64,000 bases of DNA from Lactonifactor longoviformis DSM 17459 (GTDB lineage: Bacteria > Bacillota > Clostridia > Lachnospirales > Lachnospiraceae). Below, in pieces: positions 7,707 to 16,544 of the stretch. The notes beneath the pieces were generated by a model, which saw only the letters and a program-made list of their open reading frames with translations, was not told where the DNA came from and searched no databases. Each line of letters opens with the position of its first letter. Positions within the stretch are counted from its first letter, which is position 1. Position numbers and translations under genes: made by a program. Location of the stretch: assembly GCF_900129135.1 (NCBI RefSeq), contig NZ_FQVI01000013.1, positions 1-64,000 on the forward strand. The letters run 5' to 3'.

Positions 7707-7818
7707 TTTCATGCAGAATGCATGAAAATCCCGAGGCCAGTCAGCGCGATATGAAGCAGATGCTTCATATCTGTGCATCGCGAAGCGTGTTACTGAGAAC
7801 GGAGTGAACAGTAACGCG
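7707..7818. repeat. Structured intergenic element with three consecutive hairpins
   Basis: Three inverted repeats follow each other: TTTTCATGCA/TGCATGAAAA at about 7707-7730, ATATGAAGCA/TGCTTCATAT at about 7750-7771, and GTTACTG/CAGTAAC at about 7788-7815, the last two linked by CGCGATAT-type segments. The region codes for nothing evident and lies just before the proS promoter. It looks like a REP-like or remnant mobile intergenic element, but a second copy is not present in this window. Confidence 0.4.
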
Positions 7819-7854
7819 ATATGGGTTGGATTGCTGCGGCAGGAGAGAAAGGGA

Positions 7855-7883
7855 TTGACTTTGAGAAAAAAATATGCTAATAT
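7855..7883 (+). promoter_or_regulatory. Promoter of the T-box/proS transcript
   Basis: TTGACT (7855-7860) and TAATAT (7878-7883) are separated by 17 bases, close to the sigma-A consensus. Transcription would start near 7890, at the head of the T-box leader. Confidence 0.65.
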
Positions 7884-7889
7884 TCCATC

Positions 7890-8167
7890 AATAGCAAAAG
7901 GCGTTGAGAAGAGATAGTAAGTATCCTGAATACTTCAGAGAGAAGCCGGACGGTGCAAGGCTTTGTGGAGGGGTGCTGAACCGGTCTTTGAGCCGCAGGC
8001 CGAAAAGAGATGAGTAGGCCCCGCCGGAGTTCCACCGTTACAGGGAAAGAGTATCAGACACAGGATGTGTTACGTACTCGCAGAGAGCAGAATGTAAGTT
8101 CTGAAGTTAGGTGGTACCACGGATAATGTATTTATTCGCCCTAAACCGGAGATTTCCGGTTAGGGCG
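7890..8167 (+). promoter_or_regulatory. T-box riboswitch leader of proS
   Basis: This leader carries the conserved T-box sequence AGGTGGTACCACGG at 8109-8122. It is followed by an intrinsic terminator at 8137-8167 (CGCCCT...AGGGCG) and a run of eight T. A long structured stem I region lies upstream. In T-box leaders uncharged tRNA pairs with the specifier codon and with the T-box bulge, which stabilises an antiterminator. Because the next gene is proS, uncharged tRNA-Pro is the expected effector. I did not fix the specifier codon by eye. Confidence 0.9.
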
Positions 8168-8251
8168 TTTTTTTACTTTATACAGCGCTCCTTCCCGGGA
8201 ACCTGGCAGGCTAAAATTATTTATGATAATATTTTAAGGAGGAATCTAATT

Positions 8252-9964
8252 ATGAAGATGGAAAGAATAGTAGGAGAGCGTTTTAAGGAGCGCCCTGCAG
8301 ACTGTGTCATTGACAGCCATGCCCTTATGATCCGGGGCGGCTATATGAAATATGTGGCTAACGGCATCTACTCTCAGTATGCCCCTTTGAAGAGAATCTG
8401 CAGGAAAATCGAACAGATTATCAGGGAGGAGATGGATGCCATAGACGGACAGGAGGTACAGTTTCCCGTAGCGCTTCCCGCCAGTCTGTGGGAAGAGACA
8501 GGCAGATACGAGAGCGTGGGAAACGAACTGCTCCGCTTTAAAGACAGGAACGGCAGTAAAATGGTTCTGGGCATGACCCACGAGGAGGCCGCGGTTCATC
8601 TGGTAAAAGAATACGGGCAGACCTATGCCAAGTATCCGTTTATGATTTACCAGATTCAGACCAAATTCAGGGATGAGGCCCGCCCGAGAGCCGGACTGAT
8701 CCGTGTCCGCGAATTTACCATGAAGGATGCCTATTCCTTCCATACGTCACAGGAGGATCTGGAAGAATATTATGAGAGATGCTATAAAGCCTATGAGCGG
8801 ATCTTCGCAAGGGCGGGCATCCCTGAGACCATAGCCGTAGCTTCTGATTCCGGTATGATGGGGGGCAGCCTGTCCCATGAATTCATGCTTCTGACTCCTG
8901 TGGGAGAAGACTCCATTGCCATCTGTCCGGAGTGCGGGTACAGGGCGAACGTGGAGATGGCAGAGAGCATCATTGAGAATGAAAAGGATGCAGTTCAGGA
9001 AGAGCTGACGCTGGTCCACACGCCTGATATTCACACCATAGAGGATGTGTGCAGGTTCCTGGGAACACCGGAAGAGAAGTCCTGCAAAGCTGTTGTATAC
9101 CAGAAGAATGCCACGGATGAGTTTGTGGTGATCTTTATCCGAGGCGATCTGGATGTAAATGAAACTAAGGTAACCAATTTCCTGAAAGAGGAGATACATC
9201 CCGGGGAGATTACAGAGGGATGCGGGCTTCTGGCCGGATATATCGGGCCTTATAATCTGCCCGACCATATCACTGTGCTCTATGACAGCTCCCTGAAGGG
9301 AACCTCCAATCTTTCCTGCGGCGGGAACAAGGAAGAATACCACTACACAGGGCTGTGTATGGAAAGAGACCTGCCGGAAGCGGAATATCATGACTTTGCT
9401 AAGATTAAAGAGGGGGGAATCTGCCCCCAGTGCAAAAAGCCTGCCGTTAAAGTATCCAGAGGCATTGAAGTGGGAAATATCTTCCAGCTGGGAACCAAGT
9501 ACTCCAAGAGTATGGAGATGAAGTACCTGGACAAAGACGGAACAGAAAAGTATCCAATCATGGGGTGCTACGGGATTGGCGTGGGAAGACTGGCAGCATC
9601 TGTCTGTGAGGCACACCACGATGAATACGGCCCCATCTGGCCTATGTCAATTGCTCCATGGCAGGTACATCTGTGCTGTGTAAGGCCGGACAATGAGGAA
9701 GTAAAGGGATATGCGGATAAATTATATGAGGAGCTGCAGAGCCAGGGCATAGAAGTGCTGTATGACGACAGAAAAGTAAGCGCCGGTGTTATGTTCTCAG
9801 ATGCGGATCTTATGGGGGTACCTGTAAGGGTGATTGCCAGCCCAAGGAATATGAAGGAGGGCTGCTGTGAGATTGTAAGCAGAGACAAGAGCATCCAGAA
9901 GAAGGCCGGGCTGGATCAGGTGTGCAGTGAAGTAAAGCTGCTTGTGGAAGAGATGATGAGATAA
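8252..9964 (+). CDS. proS: Prolyl-tRNA synthetase
   Basis: This 570-residue cytosolic class II aminoacyl-tRNA synthetase charges tRNA-Pro. It shows the bacterial-type arrangement: an N-terminal catalytic core with motif 2 (KFRDEARPRAGLIRVREF), an inserted YbaK-like editing domain at about residues 220-380, motif 3 (GCYGIGVGRLAASVCE) and a C-terminal anticodon-binding domain. The length fits the roughly 570-residue bacterial type. The ATG at 8252 follows AAGGAGG; the frame stays open upstream to 8111 but that part is the T-box terminator. The gene is a single transcription unit controlled by the T-box and closed by the hairpin at 9972-10016. Confidence 0.96.
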   Translation: MKMERIVGERFKERPADCVIDSHALMIRGGYMKYVANGIYSQYAPLKRICRKIEQIIREEMDAIDGQEVQFPVALPASLWEETGRYESVGNELLRFKDRNGSKMVLGMTHEEAAVHLVKEYGQTYAKYPFMIYQIQTKFRDEARPRAGLIRVREFTMKDAYSFHTSQEDLEEYYERCYKAYERIFARAGIPETIAVASDSGMMGGSLSHEFMLLTPVGEDSIAICPECGYRANVEMAESIIENEKDAVQEELTLVHTPDIHTIEDVCRFLGTPEEKSCKAVVYQKNATDEFVVIFIRGDLDVNETKVTNFLKEEIHPGEITEGCGLLAGYIGPYNLPDHITVLYDSSLKGTSNLSCGGNKEEYHYTGLCMERDLPEAEYHDFAKIKEGGICPQCKKPAVKVSRGIEVGNIFQLGTKYSKSMEMKYLDKDGTEKYPIMGCYGIGVGRLAASVCEAHHDEYGPIWPMSIAPWQVHLCCVRPDNEEVKGYADKLYEELQSQGIEVLYDDRKVSAGVMFSDADLMGVPVRVIASPRNMKEGCCEIVSRDKSIQKKAGLDQVCSEVKLLVEEMMR

Positions 9965-9971
9965 ATTCTGC

Positions 9972-10016
9972 AGAAAGAAAGGGGGGTCCGGGAAAGCCGG
10001 ACGCCCTTTCTTTCTG
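9972..10016. terminator. Bidirectional terminator between proS and the LacI-family gene
   Basis: Arms AGAAAGAAAGGG and CCCTTTCTTTCT enclose an inner GTCCGGG...CCGGAC stem. The hairpin lies eight bases after the proS stop and 13 bases after the end of the convergent regulator gene, with A/T-rich tails on both sides. Confidence 0.75.
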
Positions 10017-10029
10017 TTGACAGAGGCTC

Positions 10030-11058
10030 TTACATACCCGGACAGGGTCCTGTTGTCTTGCGGATTACCAGGGTTGGCTCCAGGATAATCCGTTTCGGTT
10101 CTACCTGAGATTTCGTCATCAGTGACACCATCAGCCGTGCAGCCTCTTCGCTCATAAGTTCTACGTGCTGGCTCACGGTGGTCAGCTGAATCTGGGAGAG
10201 ATTGGCGTATTCGATATTGTCAAAGCTTATTATGGACAGCTCGTCCGGTATCTTAATTCCATGGCTGCCGCAGTAATCCATGAAGCCGATGGCCAGAAGG
10301 TCATTGGCCAGCAAAAGAGCAGTGGGGCGGCTGTCTGCATCTTTAGCAAAATACTCCTCGGCTGCCTGGTAGCCGGTTTCCAGTCTCCAGTCCTTGTTAT
10401 AGCTGCAGTACTCTTCCCTGTATTCCAGGTGATAATTGGACAGGGCCTGCCGGAATCCCCGGTACCGGTCATAGGAAGCTGTGGAACTCTGATGATGGCC
10501 CGAGATGAAGCCGATCTCCTTATGGCCGAGATTAATCAGGTGACGTGTAGCGATGTATCCGGCCTGGAAGTTATCTGTAACCACCAGGGAGCCATCGTAG
10601 TTCGAGGTAATGCGGTTTACCATCAAAAGAGGTATATCCATATTGGTGAGATACTTGTCGGCCGCTTCCGAGTTCACGGTCACAAGGATAATACCCCCGT
10701 AGCTGTATTGCTGCGCGATCCTCATGTACTGGGCCTCTTTATCGGGATCGTATTCGCTGTTGAAGGTTGTTACAATATATCCCTGCTCTGTGAGATGACG
10801 CTGGATGTAAAAGGCCAGATCAGAGTAAAAGGGATTTCTGATGTCTCCCAGGATTAAAGCTACCATATTACTGGTGCCCCGGCTGAGACTCTGGGCGATG
10901 GTGTTGGGGTGATAGCCGATCTCATCAACAAAATCCAATATTTTTTCCCGCACGGCCTTGCTGACACCAGGGGAATTATTCATTGCCCTGGAAACTGTGG
11001 AGGGGGATACCCCAAGCATTTTCGCCACCTCCGCTATGGTATAAGAATGTTCTTTCAT
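10030..11058 (-). CDS. LacI-family transcriptional regulator
   Basis: A 342-residue DNA-binding regulator. The N-terminal helix-turn-helix (TIAEVAKMLGVSPSTVSRAM) and hinge (GYHPNTIAQSLSRG) are classic LacI/GalR. The rest is a periplasmic-binding-protein-like effector domain, ending with a C-terminal RRIILEPTLVIR-type segment. The ATG at 11058 follows GAGGAGTGC; the frame extends 13 codons upstream without a ribosome site. It is transcribed towards proS, and its upstream neighbour is the end of the MttB-type cluster. The effector is unknown; LacI proteins usually sense a sugar or nucleoside. It could control the neighbouring methyltransferase/transport cluster, but a PucR gene is the more obvious candidate for that. 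Confidence 0.9.
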   Translation of the reverse strand: MKEHSYTIAEVAKMLGVSPSTVSRAMNNSPGVSKAVREKILDFVDEIGYHPNTIAQSLSRGTSNMVALILGDIRNPFYSDLAFYIQRHLTEQGYIVTTFNSEYDPDKEAQYMRIAQQYSYGGIILVTVNSEAADKYLTNMDIPLLMVNRITSNYDGSLVVTDNFQAGYIATRHLINLGHKEIGFISGHHQSSTASYDRYRGFRQALSNYHLEYREEYCSYNKDWRLETGYQAAEEYFAKDADSRPTALLLANDLLAIGFMDYCGSHGIKIPDELSIISFDNIEYANLSQIQLTTVSQHVELMSEEAARLMVSLMTKSQVEPKRIILEPTLVIRKTTGPCPGM

Positions 11059-11165
11059 AGTGCACTCCTCATTCTCAATGTTCTGACGCCAATACAAGCT
11101 TTATTACATATTATACAGAATCCGGGGGAAAAAGCAATGAAGGTCTTTCCGGAAAATAAGAAAAC

Positions 11166-11187
11166 GGAACCGGAATTTTCCGGTTCC
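11166..11187 (-). terminator. Terminator of the MttB-type operon
   Basis: GGAACCGGA and TCCGGTTCC form a perfect nine-base-pair stem. On the minus strand it is followed by GTTTTCTTATTTT, so it fits an intrinsic terminator about 85 bases after the stop at 11271. Confidence 0.65.
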
Positions 11188-11270
11188 TTCTGTCAATTCT
11201 TCCAATGTTACCAAACCACAATGTAATTCGACAGCTCAAGGCTACTTTCAGTCTTTTGTTCCCGCTGCTG

Positions 11271-12749
11271 TCATTTTTGCCTGTGCAGCGTTTCAGATGC
11301 CTTTGCCATAATTTCATCAAGACGCTTCCGCGTTTCCTGGGCAAGAGGCCGTCTTACTCCGCCGCTCAAGATTTTTTTGACCGCTTCATTGGCTCGTTCC
11401 TTATAATCCTTTGAACCGTTTTCTGTAAAAGACGCCCAGTTCTGGCGGGCAAGCGTCCCCGGTTTCCAGTTTTCCTGGTAATGTTCCAGCGTATGTTCTT
11501 CGCTGAGAAAATTTCCTTCGGGTCCCACCTCATCGATCACATCCAGCGCCAGCGTTTCCTCACTGATTTCCATGCCTCCGATGATATGATTCAAATATTC
11601 CACCAAATCATTGGCAAAATACAGCACTTCCAGTGAACCGGACATGGCTGTTTCCAGAAAACCGCTGAAGAAGTTCAGGTTTGCCCCGGACAGCATGGCC
11701 GTATACAGCTGCGCCGTCACATCCATTGCCGCCTGCTGATCAAACACACAGGAATCTGTCATTCCCATATGGCAGACACAGGGGATTCCCAGATAACGGT
11801 AGATGTCCGCGCTGGCCGCTCCGCCCAGAGAAAGCTCCGGCGCGGTCATAGCAAAAGAAGTGGTCTGCATATCCATCATATCGATAAAACAGCTTCCCAT
11901 AAGCGGACAGCCTGGATTGACCAGCTGAGACAGCACCATTCCTACCAGATTATCCGCGATCCCCAGGGCAACCGCGCCCGCCAGCGTTACCGGAGCCGTT
12001 GCTCCGGTCATGGGGGCAGCAATATAGGGGGTCGGAATACCTTTTTCAAACATAAACAGCAGCGTTTCCACATTTTCCGCATTATGCGTCAGCGGAGAGG
12101 TCGCAGATGCTCCTGCCACGGCAAAAGGTTTTTTCCGGAAATTTTCTTCTCCGCCCGCCACTTCACAGCAGAGGCGGTAGGTAGTTTCAATCTCCAGAAG
12201 ATTCGTTGTCATCAGAAGCACCGGCTTCGCGGTCGCCTCCAGCAGTTCCCGTGCTTCATAGGCCGCCGCCAGTTCCGGTTCACAGTCGGAAATCAGAGTC
12301 AGACCGCAGGCCATGTCAATATTGGGAAGTGCTTCGACCAGAAGCCCTGTATCAAACGTATCCTTTTTCACCGCCGGCCGCCGTTCTCCTGTTTCCACGT
12401 CTATGCGGTAGAAGTTGCACATGCCCGGAACAAAGTAGCTGTTTCCCGTATGACTGCCAAGCACCATGGCCGGATTCCCTTCCCTGTCATATATGGCAAT
12501 CTCCCGGGGAATGGTTTTTAGACATTTGTGAACCAGCGTTTCCGGAATCTTTACCCTCTCGCCTTCCACACTGCAGCCATGCGCCTTCAGGATCTCCCGG
12601 GCGCGTTCATTTTTCATGCAGCATCCTGTATGCTCCAGAATGTGGAACGCCGCGTCTGCCATTTTTATGCACTGGATCTCATTTAACACCTGGAACTGTA
12701 CAGTCTGATTTATGCTGTCTTTTTTCTGATTTGACGGATTCCGCTTCAT
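11271..12749 (-). CDS. MttB-family corrinoid methyltransferase, non-pyrrolysine type
   Basis: A 492-residue cytosolic protein of the trimethylamine methyltransferase (MttB) superfamily, shown by segments such as YFVPGMCNFYRIDVETGE, PLTHNAENVETLLFMFEKG and GCPLMGSCFIDMMDMQT. Archaeal MttB needs an in-frame amber codon for pyrrolysine; this frame is open without one. It therefore belongs with the non-Pyl members (the MtgB/MtpB group), which demethylate quaternary amines such as glycine betaine or proline betaine and pass the methyl group to a corrinoid protein. The ATG at 12749 follows GGAGGCAC. It is the last gene of a cluster with two transporters and two UroD-family proteins. No corrinoid protein is encoded beside it. 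The true substrate is not readable from the sequence. Confidence 0.85.
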   Translation of the reverse strand: MKRNPSNQKKDSINQTVQFQVLNEIQCIKMADAAFHILEHTGCCMKNERAREILKAHGCSVEGERVKIPETLVHKCLKTIPREIAIYDREGNPAMVLGSHTGNSYFVPGMCNFYRIDVETGERRPAVKKDTFDTGLLVEALPNIDMACGLTLISDCEPELAAAYEARELLEATAKPVLLMTTNLLEIETTYRLCCEVAGGEENFRKKPFAVAGASATSPLTHNAENVETLLFMFEKGIPTPYIAAPMTGATAPVTLAGAVALGIADNLVGMVLSQLVNPGCPLMGSCFIDMMDMQTTSFAMTAPELSLGGAASADIYRYLGIPCVCHMGMTDSCVFDQQAAMDVTAQLYTAMLSGANLNFFSGFLETAMSGSLEVLYFANDLVEYLNHIIGGMEISEETLALDVIDEVGPEGNFLSEEHTLEHYQENWKPGTLARQNWASFTENGSKDYKERANEAVKKILSGGVRRPLAQETRKRLDEIMAKASETLHRQK

Positions 12750-12797
12750 TTCTGTGCCTCCTTTTCCGCTGCGCAAGCAGCTCATCCAGTTTTCTCT

Positions 12798-12875
12798 TTA
12801 TCTCTTCATCCTGCGGATATCGGGGACCCTGCTCCAGACACGGAGCAACGGACTTGTTTCCGTTCGTCTGATCAT
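12798..12875 (-). CDS. Possible 25-codon ORF or decayed gene before the MttB gene
   Basis: An ATG at 12875 has an excellent ribosome site (GAGAGGAGAGTC) but its frame closes after 25 codons. A different frame of the same stretch reads DEEIKRKLDELLAQRKRR up to the MttB start and looks protein-like. The two together suggest a small gene broken by a frameshift, or a leader peptide for mttB. No function can be assigned. Confidence 0.25.
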   Translation of the reverse strand: MIRRTETSPLLRVWSRVPDIRRMKR

Positions 12876-12914
12876 ATGACTCTCCTCTCTTTCCGCAATG
12901 AAATCCTCATTTTA

Positions 12915-14297
12915 TTACTGTTCTGTCACATATTTTCCGGATATTTCCCTGCTGTCGATGTCCTCCCGGTATCCCTCCACCGCCTTTCTGGACACTTCCT
13001 TCATCCGGAAAGACAGGATTATCGCTGCAGTCATAAAAATGATGGAAAAGACAGGCAGGTACACCCGCAGCATCTGAAGGGTGAAATCGCTCTGCACAGT
13101 CAGCTGATCGCTGTAACCGGCCCATACCAGCACCTGGCTGGCCAGCAGTGTGGAGGCCGCTCCGCCCATTTTCATGGCAAAAGTGGCAATGGCGGAAATT
13201 ATCCCCGAAAGGGAAATTCCTGTTTTCCACTCTGTATAATCTGTCACATCGGGCAGCATGGCAAAGGCTACTCCGTTGAACAGCCCGTTGCCTGCTCCAA
13301 GCAGCAGCTGATAAACAGCAGCGCCGCCGAAGCTTTCTGCCGTAAGCAGAAAGAGATTTGCCGCCACAATACAGCCTCCCCCGACCAGCAGGAGCGTATG
13401 TTTTTCATATCGTCTTCCCAGATAAAACAGCAGCACCGTAACAGCAATCTGCATTGCAAATCCCATGGAAAGAAGCGGAGACACCCATTCCTCATGGCCG
13501 AGATTGTAAATACAGAAATAAGTAAACAGCGCGGAACTTATATAAAAATGTGCCATAAAAAACAGAATGATGCCGATCAGCTTCCAGAATGGCCGGTTGT
13601 GTTTCAGCGACCTGCATTTTTCCCGGAAAGTAATCTGCTTTCCGCCGGCTCTTTCATAGGAAACCTGAATGCGTTCTTTCGTGCCGGAAAAGCAGATCAG
13701 CGTACAGAGGATAATAATCCCTCCAATTACCGCCGCCATCACTCTCCACCCGGTAATTTCCCGATAGTCTCCGAAAAGAAGGATCAGCGGCATGACCGCC
13801 AGCGAAACAATCAACTGCGCGCCGGCCTCTCCGAGAGCACGGGCATTGGAAAAATCCAGCCTGTCCTTCGGATCTTTGGACATGGTAACTACCATCGCCA
13901 TATACGGACAGGATACAGACGTCTCCAGGATGGGAACCAGTATGGTATAGATTACACAGATCCAGAGGATCTTCGCCCGGTCTACCTGTAAAAATCCCGG
14001 ATCAGAAAACATCAGAAACAGTACCAGGGCCAGAGGAATCCCGTTCAGGATCCAGATCCTGTATTTCCCCCAGCGGGTCCGGGTGCGGTCCGCGATATTG
14101 GTAATGACAATATCCGAAACAGCGTCCAGTATCTTCACCGCCGCCATGACGATCCAGATCACCGCCACGTCGATATGCAGCACATCGGTGCAGAACGGCA
14201 TCAGATAGGTAAGCACCAGCGTCATCTCCATGCAGTAGACAACCGCACCTGCCCCAAAAGACAGTTTTTCATGAAGTGTTGCTCTATCACCAGTCAA
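12915..14297 (-). CDS. GPH-family (MelB-like) sodium/proton symporter
   Basis: A 460-residue membrane protein with about twelve transmembrane helices. The N-terminal EKLSFGAGAVVYCMEMTLV and the loop DIVITNIADRTRTRWGKYR carry the D-x-x-x-G-x-x-D-x-x-x-x-R-W-G-K-x-R type motif of the glycoside-pentoside-hexuronide:cation symporter family. Members carry sugars, but distant ones carry other organic solutes. Its place between the MttB gene and a second permease suggests uptake of the methylated substrate or of a demethylated product's precursor (inference). It lies 165 bases upstream of mttB and 16 bases after the preceding permease gene. Confidence 0.82.
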   Translation of the reverse strand: MTGDRATLHEKLSFGAGAVVYCMEMTLVLTYLMPFCTDVLHIDVAVIWIVMAAVKILDAVSDIVITNIADRTRTRWGKYRIWILNGIPLALVLFLMFSDPGFLQVDRAKILWICVIYTILVPILETSVSCPYMAMVVTMSKDPKDRLDFSNARALGEAGAQLIVSLAVMPLILLFGDYREITGWRVMAAVIGGIIILCTLICFSGTKERIQVSYERAGGKQITFREKCRSLKHNRPFWKLIGIILFFMAHFYISSALFTYFCIYNLGHEEWVSPLLSMGFAMQIAVTVLLFYLGRRYEKHTLLLVGGGCIVAANLFLLTAESFGGAAVYQLLLGAGNGLFNGVAFAMLPDVTDYTEWKTGISLSGIISAIATFAMKMGGAASTLLASQVLVWAGYSDQLTVQSDFTLQMLRVYLPVFSIIFMTAAIILSFRMKEVSRKAVEGYREDIDSREISGKYVTEQ

Positions 14298-14313
14298 GAT
14301 CTCTCACCGCCTG

Positions 14314-15528
14314 TTAGTTCCCGGCTGTCTGAAAGAGTTTGTCTTTTCTGTCTTTCAGGCAGCAAATCAGTTCCAATACAATCGCTGCAGCCAGAATAAT
14401 GATCGTGGCAGGATACGTTGCCGTAATGGAGCCATCGTTTGCGTTCATCAGCCACTCACCCACATATACGCCCAGGAAAATCCCCACGCTGTAGTTCATG
14501 GTCATCAGACCCATGGCAAAACCCTGTTTTTCCAGAGGTACGCAGTATCCCGGGTAAGCATAGATAAAGGTAAAAACTCCTCCGTAGCAGATGCCGTATA
14601 TCAGGCTTCCCGCAATGGTTGTCGCCTGACAGGGAGCAAAATAGAGCATCAGATAGACAAGCACCGGCAGAATATAAAACAGCAGATTCAGCGTCCGGTG
14701 CATTTTCGCAAACAGGAACCCGAATACCAGGCCGATCACAAAGCTACCTACTGTAGTCAGCGTGCTGGCAAGACCGGTAAAGTCGGTGCCGCCCAGATTA
14801 TTTTCTCCGATATACACGGAAATATAGCTGAAGAACGGGCAGTAGGCGATGAAGAAAATAAACACAGAAATAAAGAACAGCCAGAATCTGGCGCCGAATC
14901 CGCCTTTTGTTCTGCTTCCGGAGTTCTCTGCTCCTGCCGTTTCCTCGCTGGGACGGTCTGCAGGACGGATATTGGGCAGAAACAGGATACACAGCAGCAG
15001 CATCGGAACCGTAAACCAATAAATATGGAAGCCCGTCTGCCAGCCCTGAACAGCCAGAACCCCGCCAATCAAGGTAATGCCACAACTCAGCAGCGACATG
15101 GAAGCATTGTACCAGCCCATCATTCTGGATCGTTTGTTTTCATCCAGATATACCTCCGAAATGATCGCCATGCCGGCTGTATTGGAAATACCCGCAGCAA
15201 TCGCCATCAGGATACTGCACACCAGCAGCACGTATACATCCGCTGAAAAAGCCGGTACGATGCCCGCCAGCATCAGCACGCCAGCGACAATCAGCTCCGC
15301 TTTTGTAGAAAGCTTTTTCAGCAACGAACCTGCCGCCAAACTGGCCAGAGCCGTTAATAGGGCAGGCCACGAAAGAATTCCCGTAATGATAGCCGCATGA
15401 TTGGGAAATACCATATAGAGATCATTGATGATGACCACCTCATACATCTGCCACATGATCGTGAAAGATGACAGAAAGCAGGCCAGTGCAAAAAGAGACG
15501 CTTTTGCCTTGCTCATTTTAACTGACAT
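14314..15528 (-). CDS. Major facilitator superfamily transporter
   Basis: A membrane protein of about 404 residues with twelve predicted helices and a short central loop of charged residues (about residue 190-215). The sequence LYMVFPNHAAIITGILSWPA, LDENKRSRMMGWYNASMSL and CVPLEKQGFAMGLMTMNYS follow the MFS plan. The chosen ATG at 15528 follows AAAGGGGGCAATTAAAA; an in-frame ATG four codons later is possible. It is the third gene of the minus-strand cluster, 19 bases after a UroD-family gene. Having two unrelated permeases in one operon suggests separate import of substrate and export of product, which is inference. Confidence 0.82.
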   Translation of the reverse strand: MSVKMSKAKASLFALACFLSSFTIMWQMYEVVIINDLYMVFPNHAAIITGILSWPALLTALASLAAGSLLKKLSTKAELIVAGVLMLAGIVPAFSADVYVLLVCSILMAIAAGISNTAGMAIISEVYLDENKRSRMMGWYNASMSLLSCGITLIGGVLAVQGWQTGFHIYWFTVPMLLLCILFLPNIRPADRPSEETAGAENSGSRTKGGFGARFWLFFISVFIFFIAYCPFFSYISVYIGENNLGGTDFTGLASTLTTVGSFVIGLVFGFLFAKMHRTLNLLFYILPVLVYLMLYFAPCQATTIAGSLIYGICYGGVFTFIYAYPGYCVPLEKQGFAMGLMTMNYSVGIFLGVYVGEWLMNANDGSITATYPATIIILAAAIVLELICCLKDRKDKLFQTAGN

Positions 15529-15547
15529 TTTTAATTGCCCCCTTTGA

Positions 15548-16540
15548 TTATAGTTTTTTCGTCTGCTCATGTGCGTAGGCAATTGCCTGCTCACACATAA
15601 TCCCGGAAAGCGCCCAGACCTCTTCCGGATTAGCCGCCGCGGTCAGGATAAATCCGGCGAAAATATATCCCGGCTTTGCCCCGTAGTCCCGGAAACATCT
15701 TTCAATTTCCTTCTTAATTATCGCTTCGTCCGACGTCTGCCCCGGAGCCCCGTTGGTATCGTAGCCGCCTGCAATGCAGAAGCGGTCTCCGTATTTTTCC
15801 AACAGCCTGGCAATATTGTTACAGGGCTGAACCGATGCCCAGGCGTCAAAGCCTTCCTCCATAAAATCCTCGATCAACGCCTCTGCATGGCCACAGCAAT
15901 GGAGGATGGGAACCATGCCCAGTTCTCTGGCTCTTGCTGCGATTCTTTTATGCTGGGGCTTAATCATTTCCCGGTATGTATCCGGCGACATGAAGGTACA
16001 CTGCTGGGTAGCCACGTCGTCGTACAGCGTATAGGTATCCGGATGATAATACTCCGCAATATAATCCAGACACCGGATTTTGAAATTTGCAATAGCCACC
16101 AGCAGTTCTTCTACCGCCTCCGGCTCCTCAGCCATAGCCATCAGGGCATTTTCGAATCCCATAAAAGCTGCCAGCCTCTCATACGGCCCGTTGCCGTCTC
16201 CGTAATCCACGCATGTAACGTTCCTGTCTACGCCGGCCAGCTGGGCCTTTGCATCCTCCTTCCAGTGATAAGCGGCTGGATCCGGGAATTTCAGTATCTT
16301 TTTCCAGTCGCAGACATTATCCACGTTCAGCAGAAAATATCCAGGCTCCGGTATGGCAGTGCCTCCTCCGGATTCCGGCGCAGCCCATTTTACGCCGAAG
16401 CCGTCGAAACCGCCTCCCGCAGGCCCCTTTTCCATGGAGTTAAACTCAAAACCTGTATAAAGCAGGTCCTCACCTTCCACCGGGATCCATTCGCCCTGCC
16501 CGTGCCGCAGGACACTCAGGTAGTTTTCCTTTCCGTTCAT
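15548..16540 (-). CDS. UroD-family methyltransferase (MtaA/CmuA-like) with H-x-C motif
   Basis: A 330-residue cytosolic TIM-barrel protein of the uroporphyrinogen decarboxylase superfamily. Haem synthesis genes are absent around it, and the sequence keeps the zinc-site pattern of corrinoid-linked methyltransferases: ILHCCGHAEAL contains the H-x-C pair of MtaA-type enzymes. It would move a methyl group between a substrate or corrinoid and a thiol or tetrahydrofolate. The ATG at 16540 follows GGAGGTAATAGG. It starts four bases after the paralogous gene upstream, so the two are probably co-translated and may form a heteromer. The exact reaction is unknown. Confidence 0.8.
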   Translation of the reverse strand: MNGKENYLSVLRHGQGEWIPVEGEDLLYTGFEFNSMEKGPAGGGFDGFGVKWAAPESGGGTAIPEPGYFLLNVDNVCDWKKILKFPDPAAYHWKEDAKAQLAGVDRNVTCVDYGDGNGPYERLAAFMGFENALMAMAEEPEAVEELLVAIANFKIRCLDYIAEYYHPDTYTLYDDVATQQCTFMSPDTYREMIKPQHKRIAARARELGMVPILHCCGHAEALIEDFMEEGFDAWASVQPCNNIARLLEKYGDRFCIAGGYDTNGAPGQTSDEAIIKKEIERCFRDYGAKPGYIFAGFILTAAANPEEVWALSGIMCEQAIAYAHEQTKKL

Positions 16541-16544
16541 CCTA

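Noticed and set aside
8747-9619. Long open frame of 290 codons on the minus strand within proS
   Set aside because: It lies antisense to a fully conserved proS, has no ribosome site and no recognisable domain; it is a codon-bias shadow.
11271-12749. Pyrrolysine-containing MttB
   Set aside because: The frame is open to the end with no in-frame amber codon, so there is no case for pyrrolysine.
12876-13991. 371-codon plus-strand frame opposite the GPH symporter gene
   Set aside because: The composition is rich in His, Gln and Arg as expected from antisense of membrane helices; no start signal.
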